A stretch of DNA of 64,000 bases from Candidatus Reidiella endopervernicosa (GTDB taxonomy: Bacteria > Pseudomonadota > Gammaproteobacteria > GCF-013343005), in NCBI RefSeq assembly GCF_013343005.1, contig NZ_CP054491.1:1656501-1720500 (forward strand), given 5' to 3'. A program made the translations under genes and the position numbers. This document shows, one piece after another, positions 39,634 to 50,750 of the stretch (the first letter of the stretch is position 1; the number at the start of each line of letters is the position of its first letter). Under the pieces are notes generated by a model. That model was not told the DNA's origin and did no database searches. It saw only the letters and a program-made list of their open reading frames with translations.

Positions 39634-40254
39634 ATGGCACGTAGTAAAAGTAGTGGACGTTGGCTGCAGGAGCACTTCGACGATGAGTATGTGAAACGCT
39701 CGCAGGCGGATGGCTATCGCTCGCGTGCGATCTACAAGCTGATCGAGATTCAGGAGAAGGATCGTATTCTGAAGCAGGGGATGACGGTGATCGATCTCGG
39801 CGCGGCTCCCGGTGGCTGGTCACAGTACGCCGCCAGCATATTGGGAGACACGGGGCGGGTGATTGCACTCGATATTCTGCCGATGGACTCGCTCGCCGAT
39901 GTTACCTTTATACAGGGTGACTTCCGCGAGGATGAGCCGCACCAGCAGCTGATCGATCTACTCGATGGTGGGCAGGCTGACCTTGTAATGTCAGATATGG
40001 CCCCCAATATCAGCGGTATGAGTGCGGTTGATCAGCCGCGAGCGATGTATCTGGCTGAGCTGACTCTGGAATTGGCAAAAGAGACGTTATCTCCCGGTGG
40101 GGCCATGTTGGTGAAGGTTTTTCAGGGTGAAGGTTTTGATGAGTATCTCAAGGCGCTTCGTTCGGCTTTCGGCAAGGTGACGATGCGTAAACCGAAGGCT
40201 TCACGCCCACGTTCGCGTGAGGTCTACGCCTTGGCCCGTAACTTTAAACTGTAG
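39634..40254 (+). CDS. rlmE: 23S rRNA (uridine-2'-O)-methyltransferase RlmE (RrmJ/FtsJ)
   Basis: The 206-residue SAM-dependent enzyme has [16 protein letters not shown]-type motif I (here [18 protein letters not shown] at about 50-67) and the catalytic tetrad residues K38, D124, K164 and E199 expected in this family (visible [36 protein letters not shown]). It modifies U2552 of 23S rRNA late in 50S assembly and is heat-induced in E. coli. ftsH follows 96 bases later, as in many genomes. Confidence 0.96.
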   Translation: MARSKSSGRWLQEHFDDEYVKRSQADGYRSRAIYKLIEIQEKDRILKQGMTVIDLGAAPGGWSQYAASILGDTGRVIALDILPMDSLADVTFIQGDFREDEPHQQLIDLLDGGQADLVMSDMAPNISGMSAVDQPRAMYLAELTLELAKETLSPGGAMLVKVFQGEGFDEYLKALRSAFGKVTMRKPKASRPRSREVYALARNFKL

Positions 40255-40350
40255 TAGGGTAGAACCAATCCAGTGACCTATACTCTAATTCAATCAAGCG
40301 CTTCACGCTGATCAGTAATAAAACCCCTATCATATCTGAGGTAAACAGGT

Positions 40351-42282
40351 TTGAACGACATGGCAAAAAATGTGCTCCTTTGGGTGGTTATCGCAATCAT
40401 CCTGATGTCGGTGTTTAATAATTTCAGCACCACTCAGCAGCACGCACAGCCGCTGCCCTATTCGCAATTTATTAATGATGTGAAAGATGGGCGTATCCAG
40501 AGTGTATTGATCGAAGGCCGCACCATTACGGGTAGTTCAATCGGTGGTGAGCGGATCAAGACCTACAGTCCCGAGACCGATAACCGTTCTCTGATCGGCG
40601 ATTTGCTCGCCAATAACGTCATGATCGAGGCGCAGCCACCCGAGCAGCAGTCGGTACTGATGCAGATCTTTATCTCCTGGTTCCCGATGCTGCTACTGAT
40701 CGGTGTCTGGATCTTCTTCATGCGCCAGATGCAGGGCGGTGGCGGTGGTCGCGGTGCAATGTCCTTTGGTAAGAGCAAGGCACGCATGCTGGGTGAGGAT
40801 CAGGTCAAGGTTAACTTCGGTGATGTGGCCGGCGTTGAGGAGGCGAAGGAGGAGGTCGGCGAGCTGGTCGAATTCCTGCGTGATCCCGGTAAGTTCCAGA
40901 AGCTCGGTGGCAAGATTCCTCGTGGCGTATTGATGGTTGGCTCCCCCGGTACCGGTAAGACACTGCTGGCCAAGGCGATCGCTGGTGAAGCAAAGGTGCC
41001 GTTTTTTACCATTTCAGGTTCCGATTTTGTTGAGATGTTTGTCGGTGTCGGCGCCTCGCGTGTCCGCGACATGTTCGAGCAGGCGAAGAAACACGCCCCC
41101 TGCATTATCTTTATCGATGAGATCGACGCGGTCGGTCGCCATCGCGGTGCCGGTCTCGGTGGTGGACACGATGAGCGTGAGCAGACCCTGAACCAGCTGC
41201 TGGTTGAGATGGATGGCTTTGAGGGCAACGAGGGCGTGATCGTCATTGCTGCAACCAACCGTCCCGACGTACTCGATCCTGCGCTGCTGCGTCCCGGCCG
41301 TTTCGATCGTCAGGTGGTGGTACCGCTGCCCGATGTGCGTGGTCGTGAACAGATTCTGCGCGTGCATATGCGCAAGTTGCCGGTCGACGATAACGTTAAA
41401 CCTGCGATTATCGCTCGTGGTACCCCTGGATTCTCCGGTGCCGATCTCGCTAATCTAGCCAATGAAGCGGCACTGTTTGCCGCGCGTGCCAACAAGCGTC
41501 TGGTCGAAATGGACGATTTCGAGCGTGCCAAGGATAAGATCATGATGGGTGCGGAACGCCGCTCCATGGTGATGAGCGAGGAGGAGAAGAATCTCACTGC
41601 TTATCACGAGGCGGGTCACGCCATCGTTGGTCGTCTGGTCCCCTCACACGATCCGGTCTACAAGGTGACGATTATTCCACGTGGCCGCGCCCTCGGTGTG
41701 ACGATGTTTCTGCCTGAGGCGGATCGTTATAGCGCCAGTAAGGAGCGACTTGAGAGTCAGATCTCTACGCTCTACGGTGGACGTATCGCCGAGGAGCTGA
41801 TCTTCGGTGAGGAGAACGTCACCACCGGTGCGCAGAACGATATCAAACGTGCCACTGAGATCGCTCGCAACATGGTTACCCAGTGGGGCCTCTCTGACCG
41901 ACTTGGACCGCTTGCCTACTCTGAAGATGAGGGTGAAGTCTTCCTCGGCCACTCAGTGACTCAACACAAGAGCATCTCTGATGAGACGGCACATGTGATT
42001 GATGAGGAGATTCACTCCATCATTGATGATAACTATGCGCGCGCAAATACCATGCTCAACGAGAACATGGATAAGCTCCATGTGATGGCCAAGGCGTTGA
42101 TTAAATACGAGACCATTGATTCAGATCAGATCGATGACATCATGGACGGTAAAGATCCTCGTCCCCCTCAGGATTGGGACTCAAGTGATGAGTCAGATTC
42201 GGATGAGGGTGGACCGGCTGAAAAGACCGATTCGTCTAAATCAGGCAACGACCCGATCGGTGGTCCAGCCGGACAGCACTAG
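40351..42282 (+). CDS. ftsH: ATP-dependent zinc metalloprotease FtsH
   Basis: 643 residues. Two N-terminal membrane helices flank a periplasmic loop (about residues 8-25 and 105-125). The AAA+ domain has Walker A GSPGTGKT, Walker [12 protein letters not shown] and the second region of homology. The zinc protease motif is HEAGH near residue 418. It degrades membrane proteins, LpxC and sigma32. TTG 40351 ([11 protein letters not shown]) is plausible; ATG 40360 is the alternative. The acidic tail ends before a strong terminator. Confidence 0.97.
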   Translation: MNDMAKNVLLWVVIAIILMSVFNNFSTTQQHAQPLPYSQFINDVKDGRIQSVLIEGRTITGSSIGGERIKTYSPETDNRSLIGDLLANNVMIEAQPPEQQSVLMQIFISWFPMLLLIGVWIFFMRQMQGGGGGRGAMSFGKSKARMLGEDQVKVNFGDVAGVEEAKEEVGELVEFLRDPGKFQKLGGKIPRGVLMVGSPGTGKTLLAKAIAGEAKVPFFTISGSDFVEMFVGVGASRVRDMFEQAKKHAPCIIFIDEIDAVGRHRGAGLGGGHDEREQTLNQLLVEMDGFEGNEGVIVIAATNRPDVLDPALLRPGRFDRQVVVPLPDVRGREQILRVHMRKLPVDDNVKPAIIARGTPGFSGADLANLANEAALFAARANKRLVEMDDFERAKDKIMMGAERRSMVMSEEEKNLTAYHEAGHAIVGRLVPSHDPVYKVTIIPRGRALGVTMFLPEADRYSASKERLESQISTLYGGRIAEELIFGEENVTTGAQNDIKRATEIARNMVTQWGLSDRLGPLAYSEDEGEVFLGHSVTQHKSISDETAHVIDEEIHSIIDDNYARANTMLNENMDKLHVMAKALIKYETIDSDQIDDIMDGKDPRPPQDWDSSDESDSDEGGPAEKTDSSKSGNDPIGGPAGQH

Positions 42283-42284
42283 AG

Positions 42285-42310
42285 AAAAAACCCGCGATTG
42301 CGGGTTTTTT
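42285..42310 (+). terminator. Terminator after ftsH
   Basis: AAAAAACCCGC, loop GATT, GCGGGTTTTTT: an 11-bp perfect stem with A and T tracts, potentially active on both strands. Confidence 0.93.
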
Positions 42311-42392
42311 CTTGGGTAACAGGTTGCAGGTAACAGGCCCTCTTTGAGCCTGAAACCTGTCTCCCGTTAGCTGATCACTTTATACTCCCCAA

Positions 42393-43223
42393 ATGATTCT
42401 CGACTGCGCTGGAAAGCCGCTTAATCTCAATCGTCCACAGGTGATGGGTATTCTCAATGTCACACCCGACTCTTTCTCGGACGGGGGTGATTTTCTGGCT
42501 GCTGAAAGTGCCATAACTCATGCACAGGAGATGGTTGAAGAGGGTGCGGCGATTATCGATGTGGGCGGAGAGTCGACCCGTCCCGGTGCACCTGACGTCA
42601 CGCTCGAAGAGGAGCTGGCTCGCGTTATTCCGGTGATCGAGGTGCTCTCTGTATCAGTCGATGTGCCGATCTCGGTCGATACCAGCAAGCCAGAGGTGAT
42701 GCGGGCTGCTGTGGCCGCGGGTGCGGGTATGATCAATGATGTCTATGCGCTGCGTCGGCCCGGTGCGCTTGAGACGGCGGCTGATCTAAATGTACCGGTC
42801 TGTCTGATGCATATGCAGGGCGAGCCGCGCACCATGCAAGATGAGCCGAGTTATGACGATGTGGTGACAGAGGTCGCCTCGTTTCTTGCTAAGCGCATCG
42901 CCTCCTGTCAGCTAGCGGGTATCGGTAAGGATAAGATCGTAATCGATCCCGGTTTTGGTTTTGGCAAGAAGCTTGAGCACAATTTGAGTCTACTTAAACA
43001 GCTCAAACAGCTGTGTGAGCTGGGTGTGCCGCTGCTGGCTGGTATGTCGCGCAAGTCGATGATCGCGGCGGTGCTTGATCAGCCCGTCGATGATCGCCTG
43101 TTTGGCAGTGTAGCGTTGGCAACCCTGGCGACCTGGCAGGGCGCTTCGATTCTTCGTGTGCACGATGTTCGCGAAACGGTGGATGCAGTGCGTATGGCTG
43201 AGGCCGTGGTCAACGCTGTTTGA
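42393..43223 (+). CDS. folP: Dihydropteroate synthase
   Basis: The 276-residue TIM-barrel enzyme joins p-aminobenzoate to dihydropterin pyrophosphate in folate synthesis and is the sulfonamide target. Signatures are GILNVTPDSFSDGGDF at the N-terminus and IIDVGGESTRPGA near residue 50. It is separated from ftsH by a terminator and is followed by glmM, the usual folP-glmM pair. Confidence 0.97.
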   Translation: MILDCAGKPLNLNRPQVMGILNVTPDSFSDGGDFLAAESAITHAQEMVEEGAAIIDVGGESTRPGAPDVTLEEELARVIPVIEVLSVSVDVPISVDTSKPEVMRAAVAAGAGMINDVYALRRPGALETAADLNVPVCLMHMQGEPRTMQDEPSYDDVVTEVASFLAKRIASCQLAGIGKDKIVIDPGFGFGKKLEHNLSLLKQLKQLCELGVPLLAGMSRKSMIAAVLDQPVDDRLFGSVALATLATWQGASILRVHDVRETVDAVRMAEAVVNAV

Positions 43224-43252
43224 TAACAGATACTCCTTAAGGGTGAGTAATT

Positions 43253-44593
43253 TTGAGTCGTAAATTTTTTGGCACTGATGGTATTCGTGGAAGAGTGGGT
43301 GAGTTTCCAATCACTCCCGAGTTTGTACTCAAGCTCGGCTGGGCAGCTGGCCGAGTGCTCTCCGAGGGTGGTCACGGTCGGGTGCTGATCGGGAAAGATA
43401 CCCGTATCTCGGGTTATATGTTTGAGTCGGCTCTGGAGGCGGGTTTCTCTGCTGCGGGTGTCGATATCCGTCTGCTCGGCCCGATGCCGACCCCTGCGAT
43501 TGCCTATCTGACCCGTACTCTGCACGCCGATGCAGGCGTGGTGATTAGCGCTTCGCATAACCCCTATCACGATAACGGCATCAAGTTTTTCTCTGCCAAC
43601 GGAACCAAGCTGCCTGATGATGTAGAGCTTGCGATTGAGCGTGAGCTGGAGAGTGAGATCACCATGGCCGAACCGGCACAGCTCGGTAAGGCGGAGCGGG
43701 TGGTCGATGCGGCGGGGCGTTATATCGAGTTCTGTAAAAGCACCCTGCCCGCAGAGATGAATCTGAAGGGGGTCAAGGTGGTGGTCGACTGTGCCCACGG
43801 TGCGACCTATCACATCGCCCCGAGTGTCTTTGATGAGCTGGGTGCTGAGGTGGTGGTGATTGGTGCGGAACCCAATGGGCTTAATATTAACGAGGGATGT
43901 GGTGCGACCGATCTGGAGGCGCTTCGCGCCAGTGTGTTGGAGCACAAGGCCGATATTGGTGTGGCGCTCGATGGTGATGGTGATCGGGTGATGATGGTTG
44001 ATCACATGGGTGAGGTGGTTGATGGAGATGAGCTGTTGTTTGTCATCGCAACCTCCAAAGAGAGTGCCGGCTGTCTGCAGGGCGGGGTGGTTGGCACCTT
44101 GATGAGTAACCTTGGTCTTGAGCATGCAATTCTCGAGATCGGTATCGGATTTGAGCGTGCCAAGGTGGGTGATCGTTATGTGATCGAGCAGCTGAACAAT
44201 AAAGGGTGGCGTCTGGGTGGCGAGTCCTCAGGGCACATCATCTGTCTCGATCGCACCACCACCGGGGATGGTATCGTCTCAGCACTCCAGGTAGTTGCCG
44301 CAATGATCTCAAGCGATGCCACGCTGCATGCGCTGAAACGCCGTATGACCAAGTACCCGCAGACCATGATCAATGTGGCTACTAAGGGTGGTGGCGATAT
44401 CAGCGCCTCGACAGCGGTTCAGCAGGAGGTCGCTGCAGTTGAGAGTGAGCTGGCGGAGCGGGGCAGGGTGCTGCTGCGTCCGTCGGGGACCGAGCCGCTG
44501 GTGCGGGTGATGGTCGAAGGGGTTGATGCTGTCGAAGTGGAGCGTCTGGCACGTCGTCTGGCGGCCGTTGTGGAGCAGGCAGCCGCCTCCTGA
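43253..44593 (+). CDS. glmM: Phosphoglucosamine mutase
   Basis: The 446-residue enzyme interconverts glucosamine-6-P and glucosamine-1-P for UDP-GlcNAc, and hence peptidoglycan and LPS. The active serine is in [14 protein letters not shown] near residue 102, the metal loop DGDGDRVMM near 242, and the phosphate-binding [14 protein letters not shown] at the C-terminus. The start is TTG 43253, giving [13 protein letters not shown], the universal family N-terminus. Confidence 0.97.
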   Translation: MSRKFFGTDGIRGRVGEFPITPEFVLKLGWAAGRVLSEGGHGRVLIGKDTRISGYMFESALEAGFSAAGVDIRLLGPMPTPAIAYLTRTLHADAGVVISASHNPYHDNGIKFFSANGTKLPDDVELAIERELESEITMAEPAQLGKAERVVDAAGRYIEFCKSTLPAEMNLKGVKVVVDCAHGATYHIAPSVFDELGAEVVVIGAEPNGLNINEGCGATDLEALRASVLEHKADIGVALDGDGDRVMMVDHMGEVVDGDELLFVIATSKESAGCLQGGVVGTLMSNLGLEHAILEIGIGFERAKVGDRYVIEQLNNKGWRLGGESSGHIICLDRTTTGDGIVSALQVVAAMISSDATLHALKRRMTKYPQTMINVATKGGGDISASTAVQQEVAAVESELAERGRVLLRPSGTEPLVRVMVEGVDAVEVERLARRLAAVVEQAAAS

Positions 44594-44677
44594 TAACGAT
44601 TAATAATTGAAATTGATTTATCGGGCGGGTGCCGCTAATATTGCCGCCTGATTTTTCGCACTGTTTTGGAGAATACG

Positions 44678-45430
44678 ATGCGTCGACCCCTGGTTGCCGG
44701 TAACTGGAAGATGAATGGTTCTAAAGAGAGCATCAAAGCTCTGCTGGATGGAATCAAGGCCGGTATGGGCGATGTGAAAGAGGCTGAGGTTGCAGTTTGC
44801 GTACCCGCTATCTACATCGCCGAGGTTGAGTCGCAGCTCACTGGCAGCCCGATCATGTGGGGTGCGCAGAACCTGAGCAATGAAGCATCTGGTGCCTTCA
44901 CCGGCGAGATCTCTGCTGCGATGATTAACGATTTTAACTGTGCCTACGTGGCGGTTGGTCACTCCGAGCGTCGCACCCTCTTCGGTGAGGATGATGCGAT
45001 GGTCGCGAAGAAGTTTGCCGCTGCACGTGCATCAGGCCTGAAGCCGATCTTCTGTATTGGTGAGACCCTGGAAGAGCGTGAGCAGGGTATTACCAATGAT
45101 GTGGTTGCGCGTCAGATTGATGCCGTGGTTGAGCTTGAAGGCATTGAGGCGTTGGCCGATTCGGTTGTTGCCTACGAGCCGGTTTGGGCTATTGGTACCG
45201 GTAAGACCGCATCACCGGAGCAGGCGCAGGAGGTTCACGCCTTTATCCGTCAGCGCATCGCCGAGAAGAGTGCGGATGTGGCTGAGAAGGTACAGATTCT
45301 CTACGGTGGTAGCATGAATGCAGGTAATGCTGCGGAGCTACTTTCTATGGCCGATATTGATGGCGGCCTGATTGGCGGTGCTTCATTGAAGGCCGAAGAT
45401 TTCCTTACTATCTGTCGAGCAGCCGGTTAA
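44678..45430 (+). CDS. tpiA: Triosephosphate isomerase
   Basis: The 250-residue TIM barrel interconverts dihydroxyacetone phosphate and glyceraldehyde-3-phosphate. Catalytic residues are in NWKMNG (Lys), VAVGHSERR (His) and AYEPVWAIGTGKTAS (Glu and the flexible loop). ATG 44678 is used since MRRPLVAGNWKMNG fits the family and GGAGA lies just upstream. secG follows 23 bases later. Confidence 0.98.
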   Translation: MRRPLVAGNWKMNGSKESIKALLDGIKAGMGDVKEAEVAVCVPAIYIAEVESQLTGSPIMWGAQNLSNEASGAFTGEISAAMINDFNCAYVAVGHSERRTLFGEDDAMVAKKFAAARASGLKPIFCIGETLEEREQGITNDVVARQIDAVVELEGIEALADSVVAYEPVWAIGTGKTASPEQAQEVHAFIRQRIAEKSADVAEKVQILYGGSMNAGNAAELLSMADIDGGLIGGASLKAEDFLTICRAAG

Positions 45431-45453
45431 CGGTTAGCTGAGCGAAGAGTCCG

Positions 45454-45819
45454 ATGCAAACAATACTACTTATGGCACATGTGGCGATCGCAATCGGCCT
45501 AGTTGTTCTGGTCCTGATCCAGCACGGCAAGGGCGCCGATGCCGGTGCTGCATTTGGTAGTGGCGCATCGGCAACGGTATTTGGCTCGCAGGGATCGGGT
45601 AACTTCCTGACCCGCGCGACTGCCGTTTTAGCAACACTCTTTTTTGCCGCTAGCCTTACCTTGGCAATTATGTCGGCAAATAGAGAGCAGCCAAAGAGTG
45701 TCACTGAGGTTGTAGCGCCAGTTTCTGGTGAGACGATGTCAGGTGAGAGTGATCTACCTGCCGATATGCCGGCAGTTCCTCAGCAGGATGCACCTGCTTC
45801 GGATGTTCCGAAGCTCTGA
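45454..45819 (+). CDS. secG: Preprotein translocase subunit SecG
   Basis: A 121-residue membrane protein with two helices, at the N-terminus (TILLMAHVAIAIGLVVLVLI) and at about residues 50-70. The connecting segment is QHGKGADAGAAFGSGASATV, a hallmark of SecG. The C-terminal tail is acidic and proline-rich. It assists SecYE in protein export. tRNA-Leu follows, the standard tpiA-secG-leu order. Confidence 0.96.
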   Translation: MQTILLMAHVAIAIGLVVLVLIQHGKGADAGAAFGSGASATVFGSQGSGNFLTRATAVLATLFFAASLTLAIMSANREQPKSVTEVVAPVSGETMSGESDLPADMPAVPQQDAPASDVPKL

Positions 45820-45843
45820 TTGTCAGGATCGATAGTCAAAATT

Positions 45844-45928
45844 GCGGATGTGGTGAAATTGGTAGACACGCTGTCTTGAGGGGGCAGTAGCGCAAGCTGT
45901 GCCGGTTCGACTCCGGCCATCCGCACCA
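45844..45928 (+). tRNA. tRNA-Leu (GAG)
   Basis: An 85-base class II tRNA. Acceptor GCGGATG pairs with CATCCGC, followed by A and an encoded CCA. The anticodon arm is CTGTC-TTGAGGG-GGCAG, giving anticodon GAG. A long variable arm and TTCGACT T-loop are present. It is located between secG and nuoA as in many gammaproteobacteria. Confidence 0.97.
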
Positions 45929-45935
45929 CCTTTAT

Positions 45936-45968
45936 AAAAACGGTACACCTTATGGGTATACCGTTTTT
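45936..45968 (+). terminator. Terminator after tRNA-Leu
   Basis: AAAACGGTA... pairs with ...TACCGTTTT with a loop rich in A, C and T, followed by T residues (to about 45968). Confidence 0.8.
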
Positions 45969-46028
45969 TTATACCCTAAGAAGTAATGTATCTCGTTGAT
46001 ATTTAAGAACAAATAAAACTGGACTGAG

Positions 46029-46058
46029 TTGACAGCTCTCGCTATTCTGTCCTAAACT
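46029..46058 (+). promoter_or_regulatory. Probable sigma70 promoter of the nuo operon
   Basis: A perfect -35 TTGACA (46029-46034), an 18-base spacer and -10 TAAACT (46053-46058) lie 90 bases before nuoA and after the tRNA terminator. Confidence 0.55.
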
Positions 46059-46148
46059 TCGTGTTCGCTTTATCGCGCACCCACACGACACCGCAGAGTT
46101 GTGTGAGGTGGTATTAATAAGAATAGCATTGGTGGAGTAGAGGAATTT

Positions 46149-46505
46149 ATGCTGGAGAACTATCTCCCAGTCCTGATCTTCCTTGCCGTCGGCATGCTCG
46201 TCGGCGTTGGACCTATTGCCATCGGTTTCCTTCTCGGCCCACGCCGTCCCGATAGCGCAAAAAATTCACCCTATGAGTGTGGCTTCGAGGCGTTTGAAGA
46301 TTCGCGCATGAAGTTTGACGTTCGTTACTACCTGGTTGCCATCCTCTTTATCATTTTCGATCTTGAGATCGCCTTCCTCTTTCCGTGGGCGATCGCAATC
46401 GATTCGATCGGTATCTTTGGTCTGTTGGCGATGGCGATCTTCCTGCTGGTGCTGGTGATCGGCTTTATCTATGAGTGGAAAAAGGGAGCGCTGGAGTGGG
46501 AGTAG
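46149..46505 (+). CDS. nuoA: NADH-quinone oxidoreductase subunit A
   Basis: A 118-residue membrane subunit with three helices. The conserved loop [23 protein letters not shown], here split by position 40-60, contains the cysteine at the quinone-site entrance. First gene of the complex I operon, which couples NADH oxidation to proton pumping. The stop overlaps nuoB. Confidence 0.96.
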   Translation: MLENYLPVLIFLAVGMLVGVGPIAIGFLLGPRRPDSAKNSPYECGFEAFEDSRMKFDVRYYLVAILFIIFDLEIAFLFPWAIAIDSIGIFGLLAMAIFLLVLVIGFIYEWKKGALEWE

Positions 46506-46975
46506 AAGGCATTCTCGAGAAGGGTTTCATCACCACCAACGCGGATAAGGTGATCAACTGGGCGCGTACCGGTTCGATGTGGCCGATGACCTTCGGTCTA
46601 GCTTGTTGCGCGGTAGAGATGATGCATGCCGCCGCTTCGCGTTATGACATCGACCGTTTTGGTGCGGGTATATTCCGCGCTACCCCGCGTCAGTCCGATC
46701 TGATGATCGTCGCCGGTACCCTGACCAATAAGATGGCGCCTGCACTGCGTAAGGTCTACGACCAGATGCCGGAGCCACGTTGGGTGATCTCGATGGGCTC
46801 CTGTGCCAACGGTGGCGGTTATTACCATTACGCCTACTCGGTCGTGCGTGGCTGTGACCGAATCGTACCGGTTGATATCTATGTGCCCGGTTGCCCACCG
46901 ACCGCCGAAGCGCTGCTCTACGGCTTTATTCAGCTGCAGAACAAGATTAAACGAACCAATACCATCGCACGTTAG
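46496..46975 (+). CDS. nuoB: NADH-quinone oxidoreductase subunit B
   Basis: A 159-residue peripheral subunit that holds cluster N2, the last Fe-S cluster before quinone. Ligands are in [12 protein letters not shown] and in GSCANGGG and [11 protein letters not shown] 46496 gives [20 protein letters not shown]; the start overlaps the nuoA stop by 10 bases, so the longer frame is only nuoA sequence. Confidence 0.97.
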   Translation: MGVEGILEKGFITTNADKVINWARTGSMWPMTFGLACCAVEMMHAAASRYDIDRFGAGIFRATPRQSDLMIVAGTLTNKMAPALRKVYDQMPEPRWVISMGSCANGGGYYHYAYSVVRGCDRIVPVDIYVPGCPPTAEALLYGFIQLQNKIKRTNTIAR

Positions 46976-46984
46976 GACGATTGA

Positions 46985-47689
46985 ATGTCTGAATCCCTGG
47001 ACAATCTGGTAGAGACGCTGCAGTCGTGTTTTGGCGACAAGCTGCTCGATTGCAAGATCGATGTTGGTGAGGTGACCATCGAGGTGGCCGCTGCCGACTG
47101 GCAGGAGAGCTGCCGCACCCTGCGCGACCATGCTGAACTTAAATTCGATATCGCTATCGATCTCTGTGGTGTTGACTACAGCACCTACGGCCAGGATGAG
47201 TGGCAGGGCGAGGCGGCCAGTGAGGCCGGCTTTAGTCGTGGCGTCGAGTCGCTTGGTCCCGATCAGGAGGTCGCGCAGCGTTACGCCGTAGTGCTCCATC
47301 TGCTCTCTATCTCAACCAATCGGCGTCTGCGTGTCAGGGCCTTTGCCGAGAGCAGCGACTTCCCGGTGATCGATTCGTTGGTTGATGTCTGGAACGGTCT
47401 TAGCTGGTTTGAGCGTGAGGCGTTTGATCTCTATGGCATTATCTTTGAAGGCCATCCCGATCTGCGACGTCTGCTTACCGATTACGGTTTTGTCGGACAC
47501 CCGTTCCGCAAGGACTTCCCGTTGACCGGCAATGTCGAGATGCGTTACGACCCTGAGCAGCAGCGTGTGATCTACGAGCCGGTCTCGATCGAGCCACGAG
47601 TGCTGGTGCCACGTGTGATTCGTGACGACCACCGCTACGGTGTGGAAGAGGTTGTTGCGGAAGAAGCGCAGAGCGACGGGGACGAGTAG
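46985..47689 (+). CDS. nuoC: NADH-quinone oxidoreductase subunit C
   Basis: A 234-residue subunit of the connecting domain. The signature [20 protein letters not shown] occurs near residue 145 ([12 protein letters not shown]), followed by [14 protein letters not shown]. It is encoded separately from nuoD, not fused as in E. coli. Confidence 0.96.
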   Translation: MSESLDNLVETLQSCFGDKLLDCKIDVGEVTIEVAAADWQESCRTLRDHAELKFDIAIDLCGVDYSTYGQDEWQGEAASEAGFSRGVESLGPDQEVAQRYAVVLHLLSISTNRRLRVRAFAESSDFPVIDSLVDVWNGLSWFEREAFDLYGIIFEGHPDLRRLLTDYGFVGHPFRKDFPLTGNVEMRYDPEQQRVIYEPVSIEPRVLVPRVIRDDHRYGVEEVVAEEAQSDGDE

Positions 47690-47695
47690 AGAGTT

Positions 47696-48949
47696 ATGCC
47701 CGAAATTAATAACTTTACCCTCAACTTTGGTCCGCAGCACCCTGCAGCGCACGGTGTGTTGCGTCTGGTGCTGGAGATGAATGGTGAGGTGATCGAGCGT
47801 GCCGACCCGCATATCGGCCTGCTGCATCGCGGTACCGAGAAGCTTGCCGAGAGCAAGCCCTATAACCAGAGCATCGGTTATATGGATCGTCTCGACTACG
47901 TCTCAATGATGTGTAACGAACATGGCTACGTGCTGGCGTTGGAGAAGCTGCTCGGCATCGAGGTGCCAGAGCGAGCCCTCTACATTCGCACCATGTTTGA
48001 TGAGATCACCCGAATTCTTAATCATCTGCTCTGGATCGGTGGTCACTCGCTCGATATCGGTGCGATGACGATGTTTCTCTACGCCTTCCGTGAGCGTGAG
48101 GATCTGATGGATGTCTATGAGACGGTATCGGGCGCACGTCTGCACGCGACCTACTATCGTCCTGGTGGTGTCTATCGTGACCTTCCCGATTCGATGCCGA
48201 AGTACTCTACCCAGGGCAAACGGACCGACGCCGATACCAAGCGTCTCAACGAGGCTCGTGAAGGCACGTTGCTCGACTTTATCGAGGATTTTGCCAATCG
48301 CTTCCCCGGCTGTGTCGATGAGTATGAGACGCTGCTAACTGACAACCGTATCTGGAAACAGCGCACCGTTGGTATTGGTGTGGTCTCGCCCGAGCGCGCG
48401 TTGCAGCTAGGCTTTACCGGCCCGATGTTGCGAGGTTCTGGTTTCGAGTGGGATCTGCGCAAGAAGCAGCCCTACGCAGCCTATGACCGGGTCGATTTTG
48501 ATATTCCCGTCGGTGTCACCGGTGATACCTACGACCGTTATCTGGTCCGCGTCGAGGAGATGCGTCAGAGTAATCGCATTATTCGTCAGTGTGTGCGCTG
48601 GTTGCGTGAGAATCCGGGCCCGGTTATTGCCCAGGATAATAAGATCGCACCGCCAAGCCGTGAGGCGATGAAGGGTGATATGGAAGCACTGATTCACCAC
48701 TTCAAGCTCTTTACTGAGGGTTTCACCCTGCCTGAAGGCGAAGGTTACGGCGCGGTCGAGCATCCCAAGGGTGAGTTTGGTGTCTACATCGTCTCCGATG
48801 GTGCCAACAAACCCTACCGTCTGAAGATTCGTGCGCCGGGCTTTGCCCACCTCTCAGCACTCGATGAGATGGTCAAGGGGCACATGCTCTCCGATGTCGT
48901 TTCGATCATCGGTACCCAGGATATCGTATTTGGTGAGGTTGACCGCTGA
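47696..48949 (+). CDS. nuoD: NADH-quinone oxidoreductase subunit D
   Basis: The 417-residue subunit forms the quinone pocket with NuoB. Conserved blocks are [18 protein letters not shown] and [12 protein letters not shown] near the N-terminus and the C-terminal DIVFGEVDR. It is evolutionarily related to NiFe-hydrogenase large subunits. The last base is shared with the nuoE start (ATGA). Confidence 0.97.
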   Translation: MPEINNFTLNFGPQHPAAHGVLRLVLEMNGEVIERADPHIGLLHRGTEKLAESKPYNQSIGYMDRLDYVSMMCNEHGYVLALEKLLGIEVPERALYIRTMFDEITRILNHLLWIGGHSLDIGAMTMFLYAFREREDLMDVYETVSGARLHATYYRPGGVYRDLPDSMPKYSTQGKRTDADTKRLNEAREGTLLDFIEDFANRFPGCVDEYETLLTDNRIWKQRTVGIGVVSPERALQLGFTGPMLRGSGFEWDLRKKQPYAAYDRVDFDIPVGVTGDTYDRYLVRVEEMRQSNRIIRQCVRWLRENPGPVIAQDNKIAPPSREAMKGDMEALIHHFKLFTEGFTLPEGEGYGAVEHPKGEFGVYIVSDGANKPYRLKIRAPGFAHLSALDEMVKGHMLSDVVSIIGTQDIVFGEVDR

Positions 48950-49455
48950 TGAGCCAGCAAGCCCAACAACAGGCCAGTGATCTGCTGAGCGCCGAGTCGG
49001 TGGCCGATATCGACCGCTGGATCGCCAAGTATCCAGCCGAACAGCGTCAGGCTGCAGTGATGGCTGCGCTGCGAATCGTGCAGGATCAGAATGACGGTTC
49101 ATTGACCACCGAACTGATGGATGCCGTCGCCGACTACCTTGGTATGCCGGCGATTGCCGTCTATGAGGTGGCGACCTTCTTCTCTATGTATGAGATGAAG
49201 CCGGTCGGCCAGCACAAAATCTGCGTCTGTAACAGCATCTCCTGCATGCTGAATGGTTCGGAAGCGCTGATCGAGAGTCTGAAGACGAAGTTTGGCATCG
49301 ATCTCGGCGAAGTGACTGGCGATGGAAAATATTCGATCAAAGAGGTTGAGTGTCTTGGTGCCTGTGCCAACGCACCAGTTGTGCAGATCGGAACCGATTA
49401 CCATGAAAATCTGACCGAGCAGAAGCTCGATCAGATCGTGGACGGACTGGAGTAG
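48949..49455 (+). CDS. nuoE: NADH-quinone oxidoreductase subunit E
   Basis: A 168-residue thioredoxin-like subunit with the 2Fe-2S cluster N1a. Ligand cysteines are in [13 protein letters not shown] and CLGACANAP. The helical N-terminal part and [17 protein letters not shown] are typical. It lies at the NADH-dehydrogenase tip next to NuoF. Confidence 0.96.
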   Translation: MSQQAQQQASDLLSAESVADIDRWIAKYPAEQRQAAVMAALRIVQDQNDGSLTTELMDAVADYLGMPAIAVYEVATFFSMYEMKPVGQHKICVCNSISCMLNGSEALIESLKTKFGIDLGEVTGDGKYSIKEVECLGACANAPVVQIGTDYHENLTEQKLDQIVDGLE

Positions 49456-49459
49456 CGCT

Positions 49460-50734
49460 ATGGCTAATGAAGTCTGTTTTCGAACGCTAGATCTCGACAA
49501 GTCGTGGACACTTGAGGCGTATCAGAGCGCTGGCGGTTACGAGGTCTATAAAAAGATTCTTGAAGAGAAAACCCCCGCTGAAGAGATTATCGAGGAGCTG
49601 AAGCAGTCGGCTCTGCGTGGTCGTGGCGGTGCGGGTTTCCCGACCGGTCTGAAGTGGAGCTTTATGCCCCGCTCAGCGCCAGGTCAGAAGTACATCATCT
49701 GTAACTCCGATGAGGGTGAGCCGGGTACCTGTAAGGATCGCGATATCCTGCGCTATAACCCCCATGCGGTTATTGAAGGTATGGCAATTGCCGGTTACGT
49801 GATCGGAGCCACCGTTGGTTACAACTATATTCGCGGTGAATTCTGGGAGCCCTATGAGCGCTTCGAGGCGGCTATCGAAGAGGCGCGTGCCGCCGGTCTG
49901 CTGGGCGAGAATATCCTCGGCTCCGGTGTCGATATGCAGGTCCACTCGCATCTTGGCGCTGGTGCCTACATCTGTGGTGAAGAGACCGCGCTGATCGAAT
50001 CGATCGAGGGTAAGAAGGGGCAGCCACGTTTTAAGCCGCCGTTCCCGGCTAACTTCGGTCTGTTTGGCAAACCCACCACTATTAACAACACTGAATCACT
50101 CGCTTCGGTACCCGATATCCTGCGTAACGGCGGTAAGTGGTTCCTTGAGATCGGTAAACCGAATAATGGCGGCTCGAAGCTCTTCTCCGTCAGCGGACAC
50201 GTCAACAACCCCGGCAACTTTGAGGTGCCGATGGGCACCCCGTTTGCCGAGTTGCTTGAGATGGCCGGTGGTGTTCGTAACGGTCACAAACTAAAGGCCG
50301 TTATCCCAGGCGGTTCATCGGTACCAGTAGTGCCGGGTGACATTATGATGGATGTCACCATGGACTACGACGACATCACCCGTGTCGGTTCGATGCTCGG
50401 CTCTGGTGCGGTGATCGTGATGGATGAGACCACCTGTATGGTGAGGGTGCTGGAGAATCTCTCCCACTTCTACCACCACGAATCGTGCGGTCAGTGTACC
50501 CCCTGTCGTGAGGGCACCGGTTGGTTATCGCGCGTGATTCACCGTATCGAGCAGGGGCAGGGGCGTAACGAGGATCTCGACATGCTGGTAGATGTGGCCG
50601 GTCGGATCAAGGGACACACCATCTGTGCGCTGGGCGATGCCGCAGCGATGCCGGTAGAGAGCTTTATTGAACACTACCGTGACGAATTCCAGTACCACAT
50701 CGACCATAAGAAGTGCATGGTCGGTGGGGCTTGA
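49460..50734 (+). CDS. nuoF: NADH-quinone oxidoreductase subunit F
   Basis: The 424-residue NADH-oxidising subunit. The FMN/NADH glycine-rich site is [15 protein letters not shown] near residue 53, and the 4Fe-4S cluster N3 ligands are in [14 protein letters not shown] near 345 and the later cysteine of [10 protein letters not shown]. It starts 4 bases after nuoE. Confidence 0.97.
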   Translation: MANEVCFRTLDLDKSWTLEAYQSAGGYEVYKKILEEKTPAEEIIEELKQSALRGRGGAGFPTGLKWSFMPRSAPGQKYIICNSDEGEPGTCKDRDILRYNPHAVIEGMAIAGYVIGATVGYNYIRGEFWEPYERFEAAIEEARAAGLLGENILGSGVDMQVHSHLGAGAYICGEETALIESIEGKKGQPRFKPPFPANFGLFGKPTTINNTESLASVPDILRNGGKWFLEIGKPNNGGSKLFSVSGHVNNPGNFEVPMGTPFAELLEMAGGVRNGHKLKAVIPGGSSVPVVPGDIMMDVTMDYDDITRVGSMLGSGAVIVMDETTCMVRVLENLSHFYHHESCGQCTPCREGTGWLSRVIHRIEQGQGRNEDLDMLVDVAGRIKGHTICALGDAAAMPVESFIEHYRDEFQYHIDHKKCMVGGA

Positions 50735-50750
50735 GAGATAGCTGAGAGCG